From assembly GCA_030272585.1 (NCBI GenBank), contig BSYQ01000004.1, positions 3,038,001-3,102,000 of the forward strand: DNA of 64,000 nt, read 5' to 3'. Numbering within the stretch: the first letter of the stretch is position 1; each line of letters opens with the position of its first letter. Below are positions 11,198 to 22,965 of this stretch, in pieces. A program made the position numbers and the translations under genes. The notes under the pieces are model-generated. The model saw only the letters and a list, made by a program, of their open reading frames with translations, made no database searches and had not been told where the DNA came from. This DNA comes from Bryopsis sp. KO-2023 (Eukaryota > Chlorophyta > Ulvophyceae > Bryopsidales > Bryopsidaceae).

Positions 11198-14100
11198 ATG
11201 GAGAACAGGATGGAGGCCTCGAGGAAGAGGGTGGTGGTTTGCGACAATGGCACTGGGGTATGTTCATCACACCAAAAAGTTTGTGGAATCGATGGCGCTG
11301 TGACGTCTTTTTGACGACCCTGGACGTCCGAAATCGTCCTGATCCCTGATTTGGAGTTCCTACTTTTAAAAGCGAACACAATATTTTACATGCATGCCCA
11401 AAAACTTGAATCTTTGCCACTTTTTCAATCCATACCCTGCAGCACCAGTTTTTCTCGACCTCCTTTTTTCGATTATTGCTTACTGATGACTGCTTTTTTA
11501 AATCCCTTTTTTTTTGCTACCCAAGTTTCTGAAGTGCGGCTTCGCGGGGGATAACTTCCCTCGTGCTTCCCTGCCCTGCATGGTCGGCCGCCCGATGATC
11601 AGATACGAAGAGAAAATGAGCAGCCGATTTCTCAAGGTGAATTCCATGTTCTGCATCCACAAATCCTGTTTTCTAACATTGAGCCATTTTTTTTTCAGTT
11701 GATCACATATGACCAGCAGTAGGGCACCATCCATGCTCCTCCAAAAATCTCAAACGGTTTCGGAAGCACTGCAAGAGACACTCTTGCCGCCAAACTATAC
11801 CGTCAAAAACAGAGAAACAGTTAAACTGTTAACTGTATTATAGTTGTTAGCACTGTAACTATACTGTGTTAGTTAGTTATACACTGTATATATATATAAC
11901 TGTGTGGTTGAACCCCACCGGGGATCAACTAATCATGCTTTCCCTTAGGATGTGATGGTTGGGGAAGAGTGCGTGGAGCAGAGGCACCAGCTCCAAGTTT
12001 CATACCCCATCAACAACGGGGTGGTCACTAATTGGGAAGACATGCAGCATGTGTGGGAGCATGCCTTCAGCCAACGGCTGCACGTGGATCCGACCGAATG
12101 CAGCGTGATGCTCACCGACCCCCCCTTGAATCCCAGGCAAAATCGGGAGAGGATGTTCGCCACCATGTTCGAATGCTACGGATTTCAATCTGCGTTCATT
12201 CAAGTTCAAGCCGTGCTTACGCTGTATGCACAAGGTGGGGATGGATGAAAAACACCACCGTGTCGATCGATTTCCTTGATTTGTTTTTTTACCGCTGGAC
12301 AGGTTTTTTTTTTAAACGCTAGAACTGAGGTTGATCGTTTGTCCGGCTGGCCCTGTGTTTTTTTGCTTGTTTTTTTTTTTTTTTTACTTAAAATAAATTG
12401 TATGTTTTTTTTGGCCTGTGTGATAAATCAGGTCTTCTAACAGGGATCGTGCTGGATTCAGGCGATGGCGTTTCCCATGTGGTGAGGGAACCCCCCCAAA
12501 AAAACTCAAATTATGTAATAAGAAAAAAAAGCTGTGTTACTGTAATACGCAAATCTTTCGCGCTGCTTTAGGATCGCTCGTCTTTTTTTTCGCCTACCTT
12601 ATTTTCGTCTCCACAGATGGGCACGAAAATAAAGCAGTGCGAAAATAAAGCAAACGCGTGATTGGGTATAATCTGTAGTTACAAACTTGCGTACCTGAAT
12701 AGCCTTGGTTTTTCCGCCTGCTTTATTTTCGTTCCTGCTCTTTTTTCGCCTACCTTATTTTTCGTGCTTTGGTCCGCGCGCGAAAATAAAGCAGCGCGAA
12801 AAGATTTGCGTATTACAGTATTTGATTGGCAACCCTTCCCCTGCTTCCCTCCCCAGTTTCCCAGATGTTGAATTATCTGAAAAAACCCAAAACAACGAGA
12901 AAAACAAGAAAATACAAAAAATAGAAAAAAAGTAGAAAAAAAGTATTTTCTTTTGCATATATTTTTTCCCAACTCATCATTGGGCACACATTATCGATAT
13001 ACTACATGTGCATTTTTTTTTCCAAAATCAGGCTGGGTTTTTTTTGAGTTTATTTATTATTTATCTTTTTTTTTTCTTTCATTTTTTTTATTTTGAGTTT
13101 GTTTTTTCGTTTTTTTTCCCTCGAAGGTACCTGTGGTTGATGGATATGCCTTTCATCATTTGACAAAGCGGCTGGATGTGGCTGGCAGACACGTCACTTC
13201 ACATTTCATAGATCTTTTGACTCGGAGGGGGTATGCCCTCAGTCGGACCGCCGATTTCGACACCGTTCGAGCGATGAAGGAGGATATTTGCTACATTGCT
13301 TATGACTACAAACGGGAGCTCAAAGTGAGCATCCGTTTCGTGCATACGTATACCAATCCAAGAAATCAAGCCAACATTTTTTTTTTTTTAATCTTGAAGT
13401 TCCTTCAGTTATTGTTATATATTATGTGCAGCACGGGAAAGCAAAACAAAGAAAAACATGTATCTCAAAAAAAAAAATGAAAATTAAATGTATGTCTAAA
13501 AATAAGACACTTGAGTCAGACCCAGGGGGGAGAGAGAGTTGCTGATTTTGTTTTTCGTTTGCACAGCTTGCTCGGGAAACTACTTGCTTGATGAAATCTT
13601 ACACTTTGCCGGATGGGAGGGTAATAAAAGTCGGACCTGAGCGTTTCATGGCTCCTGAGGCACTCTTTGCGCCAGAAGTAATGGATATCGAGGCGCCAGG
13701 CATTCCGGAGATGGTGTTCAACTGCATCCAGGTGGGGTCACCTTTCCTTTTCCTTTCCCTTTTTTTTTCCCAATGTACTGACAGTGCCCAATTCGTTTTT
13801 TGTTCATTCTGGAATATCATGGAATGGAGTTGATGCGGATTGGTTATTTTGCCACTTTTTTGGGCTTTTAGAAATTGCTTCTTTGTTTTTGTGTTAAATC
13901 ATGCTTCCGTTTTCCATCAGGAGGCTGATATCGACAATCGAATGGCTTTGTATCAGCATGTGGTTCTCAGTGGAGGGTCGACCATGTATCCTGGAATGCC
14001 CAGCCGCCTTGAGAAGGAAATCAAACAACTCTACTTGAATCGTGTTCTTCGAGTAGGATCTCAAATATCCTATAAAATCATGAGTCAATTACTGATCCAT

Positions 14101-14550
14101 GGTTTTAACCAATTATTCTTATATTAAATCATAAATTAATGATTAATGAATTAATCACTGATCCGTAATTGGTTTCAATCAATTATGAAGACGGGCTGCT
14201 TTTCACAGTCGGAAGAGTGTGTTTCAGGGGTAGAGAAAAAAAATACTTTGGCGTGATTTGTAGGGGGACCAGGAGGGGATGAGAAAACTGAAGTTGAAAG
14301 TGGAGGATCCTCCAAATCGGCTGAACTTGGTGTTTCTCGGGGCAGCCGTGCTGGCGGACATCATGAAGGTGAATTCATGAAAGGTTCCTGCAGCTGACCT
14401 CCCAAATTCTGGCTGGCGCACCCAATTAACCCCAGCGTTTTCTTTTCGTTTTTTTTTTTTTCCAAACAGGACCGTCACGAATTCTGGGTGTCACGAGAAG
14501 AGTTCATGGAAGACCCGTATCGAGCGCTCAAGAAATGCGGACAAGTGTAG
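11198..14550 (+). CDS. ARP2: Actin-related protein 2 (Arp2/3 complex)
   Basis: Subunit of the Arp2/3 complex, which starts branched actin filaments. Nine exons: 11198-11257, 11526-11636, 11949-12234, 12432-12481, 13127-13324, 13567-13731, 13921-14052, 14264-14368, 14470-14550. They give 395 aa, against about 394 in animals. Actin-fold landmarks are all present: VVVCDNGTG (phosphate 1 loop), [47 protein letters not shown] (phosphate 2 loop), [37 protein letters not shown] (adenosine region), and [14 protein letters not shown]. The set fits ARP2 rather than conventional actin or ARP3: the [17 protein letters not shown] block and the C-terminal FWVSREEF match. Intron 4 (12482-13126) holds a small inverted-repeat transposon. 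Function appears intact, with no break in frame. Confidence 0.96.
12538..12820. mobile_element. MITE-like element with 33-34 bp terminal inverted repeats
   Basis: A 283-base non-coding element inside ARP2 intron 4. The left end (12538-12570, starting tactgtaatacgcaaatc) and right end (12787-12820) are reverse complements over about 33 bases, with one extra base in a T/A run as the only difference. Both ends carry TA at the border, as expected for a TA target duplication of the Tc1/mariner/pogo type. There is no transposase frame, so it would be non-autonomous. Inside, the phrase ttcgcctaccttatttt occurs twice (near 12589 and 12745), and cgaaaataaagc-like motifs recur on both strands, so the interior is itself partly repeated. 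Near-identical ends suggest recent insertion. Confidence 0.85.
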
Positions 14551-15601
14551 CAATGAAAAAATCTAACACTTTTTTGGTTCGGTTTGGATTCACCACTTTC
14601 ATCTGTACTATAACCACCTGCCCCCCTCCAAAAAAAAAAAGAAGAGAAAAGAAAAACACCCCAGTATTAACATTTTGGCTTGACGAGGGTTTGAGGATGG
14701 GGGCATTTTTTTATCTCTTCTTATGAGAGGATGAACCATATGTAGAAATCGCATCAAAAGAAAAAAAAAATCATACCATCAGATCAGACAAAGAGAATTT
14801 CTTTTTTTTTCTTCCTTCTTTTTTCCGATTTGCTCAAAAACTCGCTGCCTTTCTAATAAGTCTATCTCCAAGGTTAAAAAAAGAAAAACAAAAGGGAGGG
14901 GATCCTCCCCAAAACAAAAATCTTTCTTCTCTTAGCTTTCTTTTCTGTTCCTCTCCTCCCTCCTACCTTTTTCCTATTATCTATCTATCCACACTAAAAA
15001 AAATATACCTTCTATTCTTTTTCTTTTCTTTTTTTTTCCTTTCTGATCCTCCATGAAAAAGCCAAATCGCCTGTCTATATATGCATCGACCTCCCCCTCC
15101 CATCCTTGTTGCGTTCCATTTTCGTTCGGTGCCTCATGTCTGACATGGGCGCCTGTTGTTGAGGGAAGTTCTCGACTGTTTCCTGACGGGGGTCGTCGTA
15201 CCTTCAAAACAAAATCACACAAATGCTGTATTGGGCCACTGATGGCTTTTTTTCTTTTCTCCCCCCCCTCCCCACAACGAAAATAGTTGCACCCCACTAC
15301 TCAACAACGATTACGATGATTGGACTTGATGTACGTGGAATCAGCTCCTGTCGCCCTGGACAAATTTTCTTATACATTTAACATAATACCCTGGTTTTTT
15401 CCATACAATTAATTTGTTTTTGTTCCGTTTTCATCACTACTCTCATAAAACAAAGGCGCAAGACTACTACACTTTGATCAAACCCCTTTCAACCCCCCTC
15501 GATTCAGTTCTTCACCGATCGAGCAATTCCCTGCACAACTAAAGCTGGATTTCACATATCCCTTCAATGTTGGGATGAAAGAAAACAACACTACTAAACA
15601 C
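14551..15601. other. Spacer between convergent ARP2 and NUP58
   Basis: About 1 kb holding both 3' flanks (the genes converge). It is rich in A and T runs, with C-runs at 15262-15276. No gene, RNA or repeat with support was seen. Polyadenylation sites could not be fixed from sequence alone. Confidence 0.5.
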
Positions 15602-18600
15602 TCATCGCCGTCTGGAACCCCTGGGTTTCCCCGTTCTTGTCGGGGTGGTGAATGCACCCCCATCCCCAAACAACCCCCCAGAAGAAGACTGGCCGAATGC
15701 AGTGTTGCTACTACCAGCCCCAAACGCTCCAGACGAAGCCACACCAAAAGTGGATCCCCCCCCAGTACCAAACCCCCCGCTTGTCGACGATTGCCCAAAC
15801 AGCGAGGTGGAGGTACCACCAAACCCACCGAATCCAGCAGCTGTCGATGAAGCCCCGCCAAACATACTGGCGCCACTGCTGGCTGCCCCAAATCCACCAG
15901 CTCCTGAGGATGGGCCAAACAAGCTGCCTGTGGCGCCGAAAGCCCCTGCTGCTGGAGAGGATTGGCCGAACAGCGATGTACTGGGCCCTGAGGATTGGGC
16001 CCCAAACAGGCTGCCGCCGCCAAAAGCTCCGGTTGTCTGACCACCGAACAAGCCCCCAGTGGAAGCGGCTGTTATACCACCAAACAATCCAGGCTGGGGC
16101 GCTGGAGCAGAAAAAAAAACAACACATGATCAGCTCACACGAAAAGAAACACAAGAAAAGAAAGAAACTCTTGTTCTAGGATTCAACATGCCACTTGATG
16201 GCTTGTCAATGAACAGTGATAGAATGTCCAGCACAGCGAGTTTTTTTTGTTTTGTCTTTTGCTTGTTGAGCCGTGCAAGAAAAATCTTTGATCCAAGCAG
16301 AACACCCCCCTCATATCATTGTCTTTAGCATGTTGAATATACAGACATATAAAATTCGTCCCAAATGACTCTATTCCTTCGTTATTAAATAATATTTACA
16401 AAAATAGAGGTGATGGCATAATCTCTTGAACTGAACCTCTACCATCCAGAGCTACCCACACATGGACATAACTTTTCCGGACCGTTCAAACAGAATGCAT
16501 TTTTCAAAACGAATCGTTTTTTTCATATATATATTGTTCCCCATCGCTCCTTACCTGGAGCTACTGCCTGCTGAATGTTTTGTTGCATGGGCGAGGGGAG
16601 CAGGGGGCTCATTTGTTGCGATCGTAGCTGCGAGGGAGTGGGCTTTTTGTGAATGCTTTCTTTCCTGGCTTCCTCCCGATCGGCCTCTTCGAAAGGATTC
16701 CTGGCGACACCTCGTTGCTCCAGCCCCCTCAAATAAACCTCCTTCGCACGATTAACCTTATGAAAGAAAAACAAACAAACAGAACTTAAACAAGACCAAT
16801 AAAATCTTTGACACCACTTCTTCAGTGTGCAAAAAAAACCTGCTGACAAAGTTTCCCCCATCAAGTCGCAATATTTTAGGACTGCATCCCACGTATCGCC
16901 CATCGACCTGGACACACCTCGGATTGGAGCTTCTCGATATCGGAGCCGACCGACATGAAGAAAGCGTTCATATTGGTCAACATCTCTTCTAAATCCTCCA
17001 CCGTTGCTGAAGCTGAACCGACGCCCTTTCTTTGGCTGGTGTTGAGTGAATTCTCCACGTCCAGCGCCCAACCCGACAACATTTCTGCCCTGTTCTGCAG
17101 TTCTTGGACTGCCTCTCCGAGATGCCGATTGGGTAGCTCCGATAATGAGGAGAGGTCTCGATCAGCATGAGTCAACGAATTCCGCACAAGGAGTTCCTAC
17201 AGTATGAGCCAAAAATACGGATTCACAGAACAGGCCCCTTAAACAACCTCAATCACAGGATACCACAGAGAAACCAAACAGAAACGATGGCTATGATTCC
17301 GCCCCCCCCCCCAAAAAAAAAAAAATAAAAATAAAATTACTAAATTCAGATACGAATAAATAAATAAAAAATTCAACGAAAAAATCTATTTTTAAACGAA
17401 AGTTTCAAAAGCAGAAAAAGAACAAGGCATCTCGTAAATGTTTTGAATATGGTATTGATGTTGCAGAACCACTCCTTCACCCCCCCCCCCAAAAAAAAAA
17501 TAATTAAAATTACTAAATAAAAACAAGAAAAACTGGTTCACACCTGTTTAGCTCTCTTCCATACTTGGCCCCTTTGAGACATTCCTCCTGCTGTTAGAGT
17601 GGCGGAGTGAAGCCACTCATCGACCTGATCAAATCACCACGCCATGTTCATAATGCAGAACTCATTCCTCCTCCCCCTTCCCCCCGAAAACGCTCGACCA
17701 TTCATTCCGAAAAATACTGCTACTCACTGGTTTTAAGGCCTCCAAAGCTTCGCGATCGGATTTCACTGAGGATCTCAATAGAGTGATCATTTGGCGTAGG
17801 CCTGCGACTTTCTTATCGAATTCCTGACGAAAGCGAACACACACATAAAAAAACCCCCATTGAATGTCGAACCAAAAAAAACAAAAAAATTACAAAAACC
17901 ATATCATTTGGAAAATGCCAGTGAAACTGCAACATGTTTGTTTAATTTTTTATTTACAAAAAAATATATATAAATAAATAAACAATAAGAAGAAGAAAAG
18001 AAAAAAAAAGAAGTAAATAAATTAAAAAATAAAAGATGCATCTACATTTTTTTTAATTTAAATAATATAAATATACATATACCCAAGTTGATTTATGATT
18101 TTTCTTTTCCTGGATAAATTTGCATCCACAGAGCCACACCTTCTGGCGCTCTCCTTCATCCTCTAATCTGTCATGCTCCTTCAGTTCCTCACTGAATTTC
18201 TGGCAAGCAATGACTTCTTGCCTAAAACGCAAAATTACAATACATCCCACCATGAAAATAATAAATAAATAAATAAATAAAATAAATAAATCCAGTTTTT
18301 TCACGTGCAAGAAAAAAAAATGTCTCTGCAACTGGACCAGAGGTTCGAACCCCTCTACATCGACTCACTCAATTTTGTGTAAAACATTCTGGCCTCCGTC
18401 TTGTAAGTCTCTGAAGGTGGTGTGAGTGGTCAAGGGCCTGCCATCTTTCCTGACCAGAAGATTTTGAAATTCTTGCTGTTCAGGGGATGTCACGTTGCTT
18501 TGCCATTGTTGTTGTTGCTGTTGTTGCTGCTGTTGTTGTTGTTGTTGCTGCTGTCCAAACGCAGGTTGGCTGCCACCAAACAGCCCCGCTCCAGTCGTGC

Positions 18601-19015
18601 CTCCGAACAAAGACGCCCCACTGCTGGCTCCGAATGGTTTCGATTGAAATGAGCTCCCGAAGGCACCCCCCGACGCCTGACCGAATCCAAAGGTCGAACC
18701 CGACGCCTGCCCGAAACCGCTGCCGAACGCGGGTGTGGAGGATTGCCCGAAAGCTCCGAAGGTGGACCCGGATGCCTGTCCGAAGGCTCCGAACGCCGGA
18801 GTCGACGACTGACCGAAACCGAAACCGGAAGCAGCAGCTTGGCCGAATCCCGGCGCTGATGATTGCGCGAATCCACCGAAACCGCTGCCGGACGCACCGA
18901 ACGCGCCAGTTTGGCTTCCTCCGAAGAGCGACGTAGAAGAACTTCCGAATGGAGAGGTGCCTCCACCTCCGAAAGTAGATGTCGCACCGAAGCCGGGGGC
19001 GGAATTACCGAACAT
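15602..19015 (-). CDS. NUP58: Nucleoporin Nup58/Nup45 (FG nucleoporin)
   Basis: Central-channel nucleoporin that pairs with Nup54 and Nup62. Seven exons: 19015-18369, 18221-18140, 17823-17728, 17624-17544, 17196-16918, 16756-16555 and 16101-15602 give 628 aa (about 600 in animals). Residues 1-150 are FG/GLFG-type repeats with Ser/Gly spacers; a run of 16 Gln follows. A helical core of about 280 residues contains SPEQQEFQNLLV, VIACQKFSEELKEHDRLE, MITLLRSSVKSDREALEAL, VDEWLHSATLTAGGMS and VEDLEEMLTNMNAFFMSVG, ending in NRAKEVYLRGLEQRG. A second FG block closes the protein. FG repeats at both ends around a coiled-coil core is the Nup58 layout and separates it from Nup54 and Nup62. It follows the bZIP gene on the same strand with a 0.9 kb gap. 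Confidence 0.9.
17302..17500. repeat. Twin C-run/A-run tracts within one NUP58 intron
   Basis: In the intron 17197-17543, a run of 11 C then 13 A (from 17302) and a run of about 11 C then 10 A (from 17480) are each followed by a closely similar A/T stretch ending aaattactaaat. The shared sequence beyond the homopolymers suggests a local duplication or two insertions of one element, rather than two independent slips. Confidence 0.6.
18506..18553 (-). repeat. Mixed CAG/CAA tract coding polyglutamine
   Basis: Sixteen consecutive Gln codons (CAA and CAG mixed) in exon 1 of NUP58, at the junction between the N-terminal FG repeats and the helical core. Mixed codons make the tract more stable than a pure repeat. 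Length variation between strains is likely. Confidence 0.9.
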
Positions 19016-19913
19016 TGTGTGGTAGCCAGCTAAAACGTCGACGTGCAGCGAGGAAAAGAAAGGTCCTGTGTGTTGTAAAGCAGGTGGTGTCCAGTGACTG
19101 GTTTCTGTGATTCGTCACCAGTCCGACTATGTGTCTATTTTCAGTTTCTATTTTTAGGATTTTTCGTTCTTTCCCAAAGGAAAAAAAAAGGCTAACAGGC
19201 GACGTAAACGTCGACGTTTTCTTCGCCGCCGCCGCCGACGGTCGTCTGTTTGTTTTTGTTTCCTTGTGTGTTTAAACTTTTTTTTGTTGCGTTGAGAAGA
19301 ATCCAGGGAAACCAACAATTCAATTTGCCGATACAGCATTCTCATTAAATGAACAATGTTACAAAAAAAATACAGCCCCAACCATAACAGGTTCATATTC
19401 AGTTCTGTTCTCAGCCCAGCATAAAATCCACCCCCTCATTGAACTCCCCAGATAATCGGGCACTACCCTCATGCCCCCTCATCTTGCTGCTAACCGAACC
19501 CACCCAAAACTGTTTCGTGTTTGTTTTTTTTTGTTGGAAACCTTGCAAAATAAGAGAAGGTCAAAAGAAAGCATTGCTGTGTTATTTCACCCCAAACCCC
19601 ACAGATCAATGGAAGACATATCGGAACAACAGAAGATACAAAAAAAAGATACAAAAAACCAAACACAGGCAATGGCTCCACCACGACTTGCCCTTCTCGG
19701 TGCAAGACCTCACACACACCATAGATATAAATGTGATTTTTCCCCTCATCCCGCCCTAAAAAGCATATTCTTAAGTCCCAAGCAAATTCAAGCAATGTCA
19801 AAAGACATACAAATGTTTCAATCTAAGCTCCCAACCCTGCCATCCTCCCCACTAATCGAATCATCTTTCCACACCCCGACGGAAACATCCATTTTTTCCA
19901 TCGTACCGAGATG
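19016..19913. promoter_or_regulatory. NUP58 upstream region with ACGT palindromes; bZIP 3' flank
   Basis: 898 bases upstream of NUP58 and downstream of the bZIP gene. Two palindromes share the core acgtcgacgt: 19035-19044 and, extended to a perfect 14-mer aaacgtcgacgttt, 19206-19219. ACGT cores are classical plant bZIP binding sites (established for G-box and C-box elements), and a bZIP gene lies next door. That link is only a suggestion. The rest is unremarkable, with C-rich patches near 19430-19500. Confidence 0.4.
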
Positions 19914-22406
19914 CTAGTGCTCCGGATTCAACCCTAACCTACTCAAAACATTGTGACCTGCTAGTTCGCTTCCACAACTACTGCCTCCAATGAAGCAGGC
20001 GGGTGGGGCATCGCAGCACCCAGAGCTGGGGCCGGATTCCAGAACTGGAAACATACCCCCATCTGGAACACCCAGGTCTTCGCCTCGCTCCATGGCAATC
20101 GAAGATGCGATGGCCAGCAAGTCAGGCTTTACTGGGTATGACTGCACCAATACTTTGGCTATCTGAAGAGGTTTCATAACCTTCAACAAAACACCGCAAA
20201 ATTCAATGCGCTCCAAAACAAAGATATCAACCACTCATGCCAGTCAACACATATTCCAAACTGTGACAAATGATTACTTCAATTGTTCTTTTCTTCCCCC
20301 CCCCCCAAAAAAAAACCAAAAAAAAGGCAATGAAAAGCCTTCTTTTCCGCTCGGTGTGAAAAGCGTAGTATCGAAAGGTTCCTTTTGTGGAGGTTTTTGT
20401 TTTCTGGAAGCTTCAAAAACTCACCTCCTTGACAAATGCAGTCACAAAATCGAGCATCGCTCTGTGCTCGGCCCTCAAAATCTCCTTCAGCCTGACCAGA
20501 GTTTGGTTCGCTTTCAAATATTCGACAGCAATCCTGTGGCCGACCGTGGAGCTGGGCAACGCCGGCTGAATGGTGAGGTTCAGCTTCCCCCTCTCAGCCA
20601 ACAATCGTTGCAGCTTCTGCAACAGCATCTTTCGCAGCTGAATGATCTCGAGCTTTTGCTCGTCCGTCAACTCAAGGGTCGCCTACACAAAACAATGCCA
20701 CCATCGCATCAGGTCCATCTCAAATCAAACTGCAACTCGCCCTTCACACTGAACATCATTTGGACTTTGCATTTTCCACTTGCATGAGTCTTGTCTCTAT
20801 CTTTCTTGTATTTTGTGTTGGGGCCCCTCCTCGATTTTCCCATTTCAGCCGATCCATTCTGCTTACCACAATGCTTTTCCATTGTTTCAGCTCTTCAGCT
20901 TCGGTTTCCTTTGCGTCCCGTACGTGCATTTTCCCAGCGGACACGGGGTTGACCGCATTGAAGCTGAGGCACAACATGCAAATCTCGTTGATCAACAGCT
21001 CGATGCGCTCCATCGCCCCGGTGCCACCGGTGCCAACCTCGACCAGAGCTTCGGAAATCTCGGTCACGTAGGCCTGCAACCGAATTTTTTTTATCAGCCC
21101 TGGTGTGTGCAGATTGAACCATTTTCCGGTGTGGGGTGATTGGGCATATCAAAAACAAGCGAATTCCTGAGTGAAGTAGAACCACCCCTTTGGTATACCA
21201 CGATTTTCACACCTCTAATTCTTCTGTCTAGGAACATAAGGGTCTACCTACTGCAAGAACAGAATCATACACTTGCAAAAGTGTAATTTTTCTCTTTCCT
21301 TCTTTCTTCTTTTTTTTTGGGGGAAAGGGGGGGTGGATCAGTTCTTTTTTCTGCTACACAGATTTTTCTCGACTTTTTTTTTTTCGTTTTTGGCCATGCA
21401 TCCAGGACAATTTTGGTGAACCCATTTGGTCGGTGGTGAGCTGCAGCAGTCAGTACCTGCCAGATCTGCATGACTTGATCTGCAGTCATTTTCTTCAAAT
21501 CAGCGCGACTCAGTTTGACCTCCCTCCCTTTCAGGCCCGACAGAGTGAATCCCTCCGCGCGGTCTTTTTCCGCCTCATCATCGCTCCCCACACCCAAAAT
21601 GCTGTTATCCTCTTGCATTGCCGTGATTTGCTCATCCCGCATCGACAGAACCTTCTCGAGGATGCTGTTCTGGCTGTGCAGCGCGGAATTTTGCATCTGC
21701 AAGGCGCCCACTTGGGCTCTGAGGTCGTCTATCTCGGTGTGCAGGCCACTAACCTTGGCTTTTTGCCGTTCGCGGAAGCGCCGTTGCGCCAGGCGATTCT
21801 TTTCTTGCGTGACCTGTTGTTTCTTTTGGACGATCCCATCGTCGGTATTCGACGAGGTGCGTTTGCGTCCTCTATGTCCGGTGGTCGAACCTGCGCAACG
21901 CCGTTCAGCCCGATCAATTCACCGCTTTGAAACCCCAAACGGAGGTGCGAAACCGTCGACGTAAAACCGCATATTCTAAATATACTTTCTCAACGACCTG
22001 AAGGTACAAAATTCACGGTCGAACTTTGCTCACCGGATTCAGCGGAGCTCTTTCCAGCGCCCGCCTGGAACACGAATCCCGGGTCACCTCCAGTTGTAAC
22101 TACCTGAGCATCCCCGGGGGGGAGTTGAACCCCCGCCTGCGGTTCGCTGGTATTGAAGGGATACGGAAGATCCTGATGTTGAGGCTGAGGCTGGCTACCG
22201 GAAGGATAGCCTCTAACCATTCCCGACCATGAGGGCATCGCGTTGACGTCTTGGAGCATGTAGTCAGGGTTGTCTGAAACTGGCTGGAGGGATTTGAGAT
22301 AGGTGTTCACTGTATCGTCCACGTCCAGGAAAGCGTCGACTAGATCAAGTGACGATAGAGGATTTAGGTTCAGCCGGCTGTCACGGTCACCACCGCTGGC
22401 GTCCAT
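19914..22406 (-). CDS. bZIP transcription factor, green-algal type
   Basis: Sequence-specific DNA-binding regulator expected in the nucleus. Five exons, 22406-22034, 21890-21457, 21073-20867, 20682-20425 and 20180-19914, give 512 aa. The bZIP is textbook: Asn156-x7-Arg164-x9-Leu174, then leucines at 174, 181, 188, 195 and 202 in perfect heptads. The basic region reads EKNRLAQRRFRERQKAK, of the type seen in green algae rather than the common plant A/G/S groups (from memory). Residues 1-120 are acidic to Ser/Pro/Gln-rich and may activate transcription. The 270 residues after the zipper are mostly helical (for example MERIELLINEICMLCLSF and LRKMLLQKLQRLLAERG), with a Gly/Ser/Cys-rich tail. Targets are unknown. 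An ACGTC-containing site (near 21953-21960) lies in its own first intron. Confidence 0.88.
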
Positions 22407-22965
22407 TCTTTCCCTTTTTCCCCGGCTTGAGTAGAGATCCGCTGGCGTAGAAATAAAATCTGCTCGCCGGCGACAACACAGGGGTTCTTTCAGACGGAGT
22501 AAGGCTTTCGTCGATGCGCCCGCGCGACACAGCGCGCAAAGAAAAGTGGGCTGGAGTGGGGTTTCCGGAATGAAACTCGACAAAATATACAACAAGCGGA
22601 CACGAGCAAGAAACTTGGCATCAAGGAAAACGAGAAACAATCAGACGCCCAATATGATTTGTCGGCGCCTCCAGCGCAGCCACACAGGGGAAAAGCGAAG
22701 ACAGCAACCTTTTCGGTCACGAGGGGGGCTGCAAAGGTTTTTGCAAAAAAAACCGGTTTCTTTGAGCTTTACCAGGAATAGACAAGGCGTGCGGAAAGTC
22801 TGGTAATGCGCTCGTAGATCGCAATAGGTCGTTCAACACGGAATCAATGTGTTATGTTTCGCTTTGCGTTTGCCCAAAACAAGCAGCAGTATGCCAGAAA
22901 TGGGCACAACCCGAATAACTTCGCAAGGAAGAATCTGTGAGGGTTAAAAGAGGATTAGCTCATCC
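22407..22965. other. bZIP upstream region / LysM gene 3' flank
   Basis: 559 bases between the bZIP start and the end of the LysM gene, both on the - strand. The bZIP frame stays open upstream to about 22640 but contains no ATG, so the start at 22406 is kept. GC-rich near 22480-22540 (gatgcgcccgcgcgacacag). No RNA gene or repeat was seen. Confidence 0.4.

Noticed and set aside
15645-16179. Long + strand frames rich in Pro and Asn opposite NUP58
   Set aside because: They are antisense shadows of the FG-repeat exon; the - strand frame fits the rest of the NUP58 gene in phase.
18343-18360. tRNA T-arm-like sequence aggttcgaacccct
   Set aside because: The stem does not close with a seven-base loop, and no acceptor, D-arm or anticodon arm lies at the right distance; it is in a NUP58 intron.
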